A stretch of 14,569 nt of DNA from CAIWHR01 sp040007035. Lineage in GTDB: Bacteria > Pseudomonadota > Gammaproteobacteria > Burkholderiales > Casimicrobiaceae. The notes below the pieces were generated by a model, which was not told the origin of the DNA, made no database searches, and worked only from the letters and a program-made list of their open reading frames with translations. The stretch is taken from assembly GCA_040007035.1 (NCBI GenBank), contig JBDTVU010000083.1:1-14569 (forward strand). Reading direction: 5' to 3'. This document shows positions 13,786-14,569 of this stretch, piece after piece. The position numbers and the translations under genes were made by a program. Numbering within the stretch: the first letter of the stretch is position 1; each line of letters starts with the position of its first letter.

Positions 13786-14569
13786 ATGCGGCGGCCGACG
13801 ATCTCTCCGGTTCGACGCGTCATTGCGGCGTTCGTTGGCCTGATCGCGATGGCGACGATTCCATTCGCACCCGCGACAGCCGCAACGCTCGAGGTGTTCC
13901 ACGCCGATTCGCTCGCCGGCCCGATGCGCGCGCTCAAGCTGGCATTCGAGGCGCGGCAGCCCGGCGTGACGATCAACCTCACCTCGGGCGTCTCACGCGA
14001 GCTCGCCGCGCGGATCCTGAAGGGAGACCGCTGCGACGTATTTGCGTCCTCGTCGCCGTTGGTCATCGAGCAGGATCTGATGGGCAGGAAGGTCGCCGCG
14101 ACCGACCGTGACGCCGCCGCGTGGTATGTCGTGTTTTCGGCCAACGAGATGGCGGTCATCACGGCGAAGGGCAATCCGCTCGGCATCCGGCAGATCGGCG
14201 ACCTCGCCGGACCGCAGGTGAAATTCGTGCGGGTGACCGGCGAGAAGGACCTCGCCACCGGCCGCACGATCGAGTTCGTGAAGCGGGCCGCGGCGCTGGA
14301 GGGCAAGCCCGAGCTCGCGCAGAAGATCATCGACGGCGCGCCGGCCGATCCGGCGAAGCCGACCAACGTTCCGGGCGTCGTCGACGCCGTGAAGGAAGGG
14401 CAGGCGAACGCGGCGGTCGTCTACTACTCGGCGGCCGTCGCCGCGCGCAACGACGTCGACGTCGTCCGCTTTCCCGACAGCGTCAACCTGAGCGAGGCGA
14501 TCCGCAACGCGGCCGTCGTGCCGGGGGCGGCGCAGAACGCGAAGGAAGCGCTTGCGTTCGTCGCGTTCC
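13786..14569 (+). CDS. ABC transporter solute-binding protein, tungstate/molybdate (WtpA/ModA-like) type, 3'-truncated
   Basis: Periplasmic receptor cut by the right edge after 261 codons. The ATG at 13786 has GGGAGG 4 nt upstream and follows the flavoprotein stop by 43 nt, so the two may be cotranscribed. A signal peptide is clear: MRRPTISPVRR, a hydrophobic core at 12-30 and cleavage near ATAA (30-33). The mature start TLEVFHADSLAGPM (34-47) matches the VFHAGSL block of WtpA-type oxyanion receptors, but with Asp where that block usually has Gly. SGVSRELAARIL (67-78), the DVFASSSPLVIEQDLM segment (83-98) and NEMAVITAKGNPLGI (119-133) also fit, as does VVYYSAA (216-222). The ligand is probably an oxyanion such as molybdate or tungstate, but related receptors for organic ligands exist, and no permease is visible. 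Confidence 0.82.
   Translation, partial: MRRPTISPVRRVIAAFVGLIAMATIPFAPATAATLEVFHADSLAGPMRALKLAFEARQPGVTINLTSGVSRELAARILKGDRCDVFASSSPLVIEQDLMGRKVAATDRDAAAWYVVFSANEMAVITAKGNPLGIRQIGDLAGPQVKFVRVTGEKDLATGRTIEFVKRAAALEGKPELAQKIIDGAPADPAKPTNVPGVVDAVKEGQANAAVVYYSAAVAARNDVDVVRFPDSVNLSEAIRNAAVVPGAAQNAKEALAFVAF

Overview
The window is very GC-rich, densely coding DNA. Its codon use, the large Bug/TctC and TRAP receptor proteins, and the tRNA-Phe sequence suggest a betaproteobacterium (Burkholderiales-like). That placement is inference from gene content; no marker gene for taxonomy is present. I see no phage structural, defence, conjugation, CRISPR or intact transposase gene.

Left block, + strand (1-3642): an IlvD/Edd-type sugar-acid dehydratase (cut by the left edge), an orphan Bug/TctC periplasmic receptor and a haloacetate dehalogenase with the full catalytic and fluoride-pocket signature of fluoroacetate dehalogenases. 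Gaps of 43 and 60 nt suggest one transcript.

Middle (3643-4414): a tRNA-Phe(GAA) gene with its own TATAAT box and a strong intrinsic terminator. Between them lies what looks like a decayed second copy of the tRNA 3' half. After the terminator comes about 0.5 kb without a recognisable gene, including four hairpins in about 100 nt and two mutually exclusive pairings. It reads like the scar of a tRNA-integrated element or an unassigned structured RNA.

Right block, - strand (4415-10588): a tightly packed six-gene operon transcribed leftward. In transcription order it holds a serine-glyoxylate-type aminotransferase, the TRAP receptor, small and large permease subunits, a crotonase-fold protein and a class III CoA-transferase. 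The last two overlap by ATGA. This looks like uptake of an organic acid followed by CoA activation and processing.

Divergent from it (10692-13742, +): a 1016-residue YdiJ-type FAD/Fe-S 2-hydroxyacid dehydrogenase, followed by the start of a tungstate/molybdate-type ABC receptor cut by the right edge (13786-14569). The 103-nt divergent spacer carries a perfect 12-bp palindrome overlapping candidate -10 elements for both directions.

One testable link between the blocks is a two-carbon route: haloacetate to glycolate (dehalogenase), glycolate to glyoxylate (flavoprotein), glyoxylate to glycine (aminotransferase). The families permit it, but the flavoprotein's substrate is uncertain and the genes are not in one operon.
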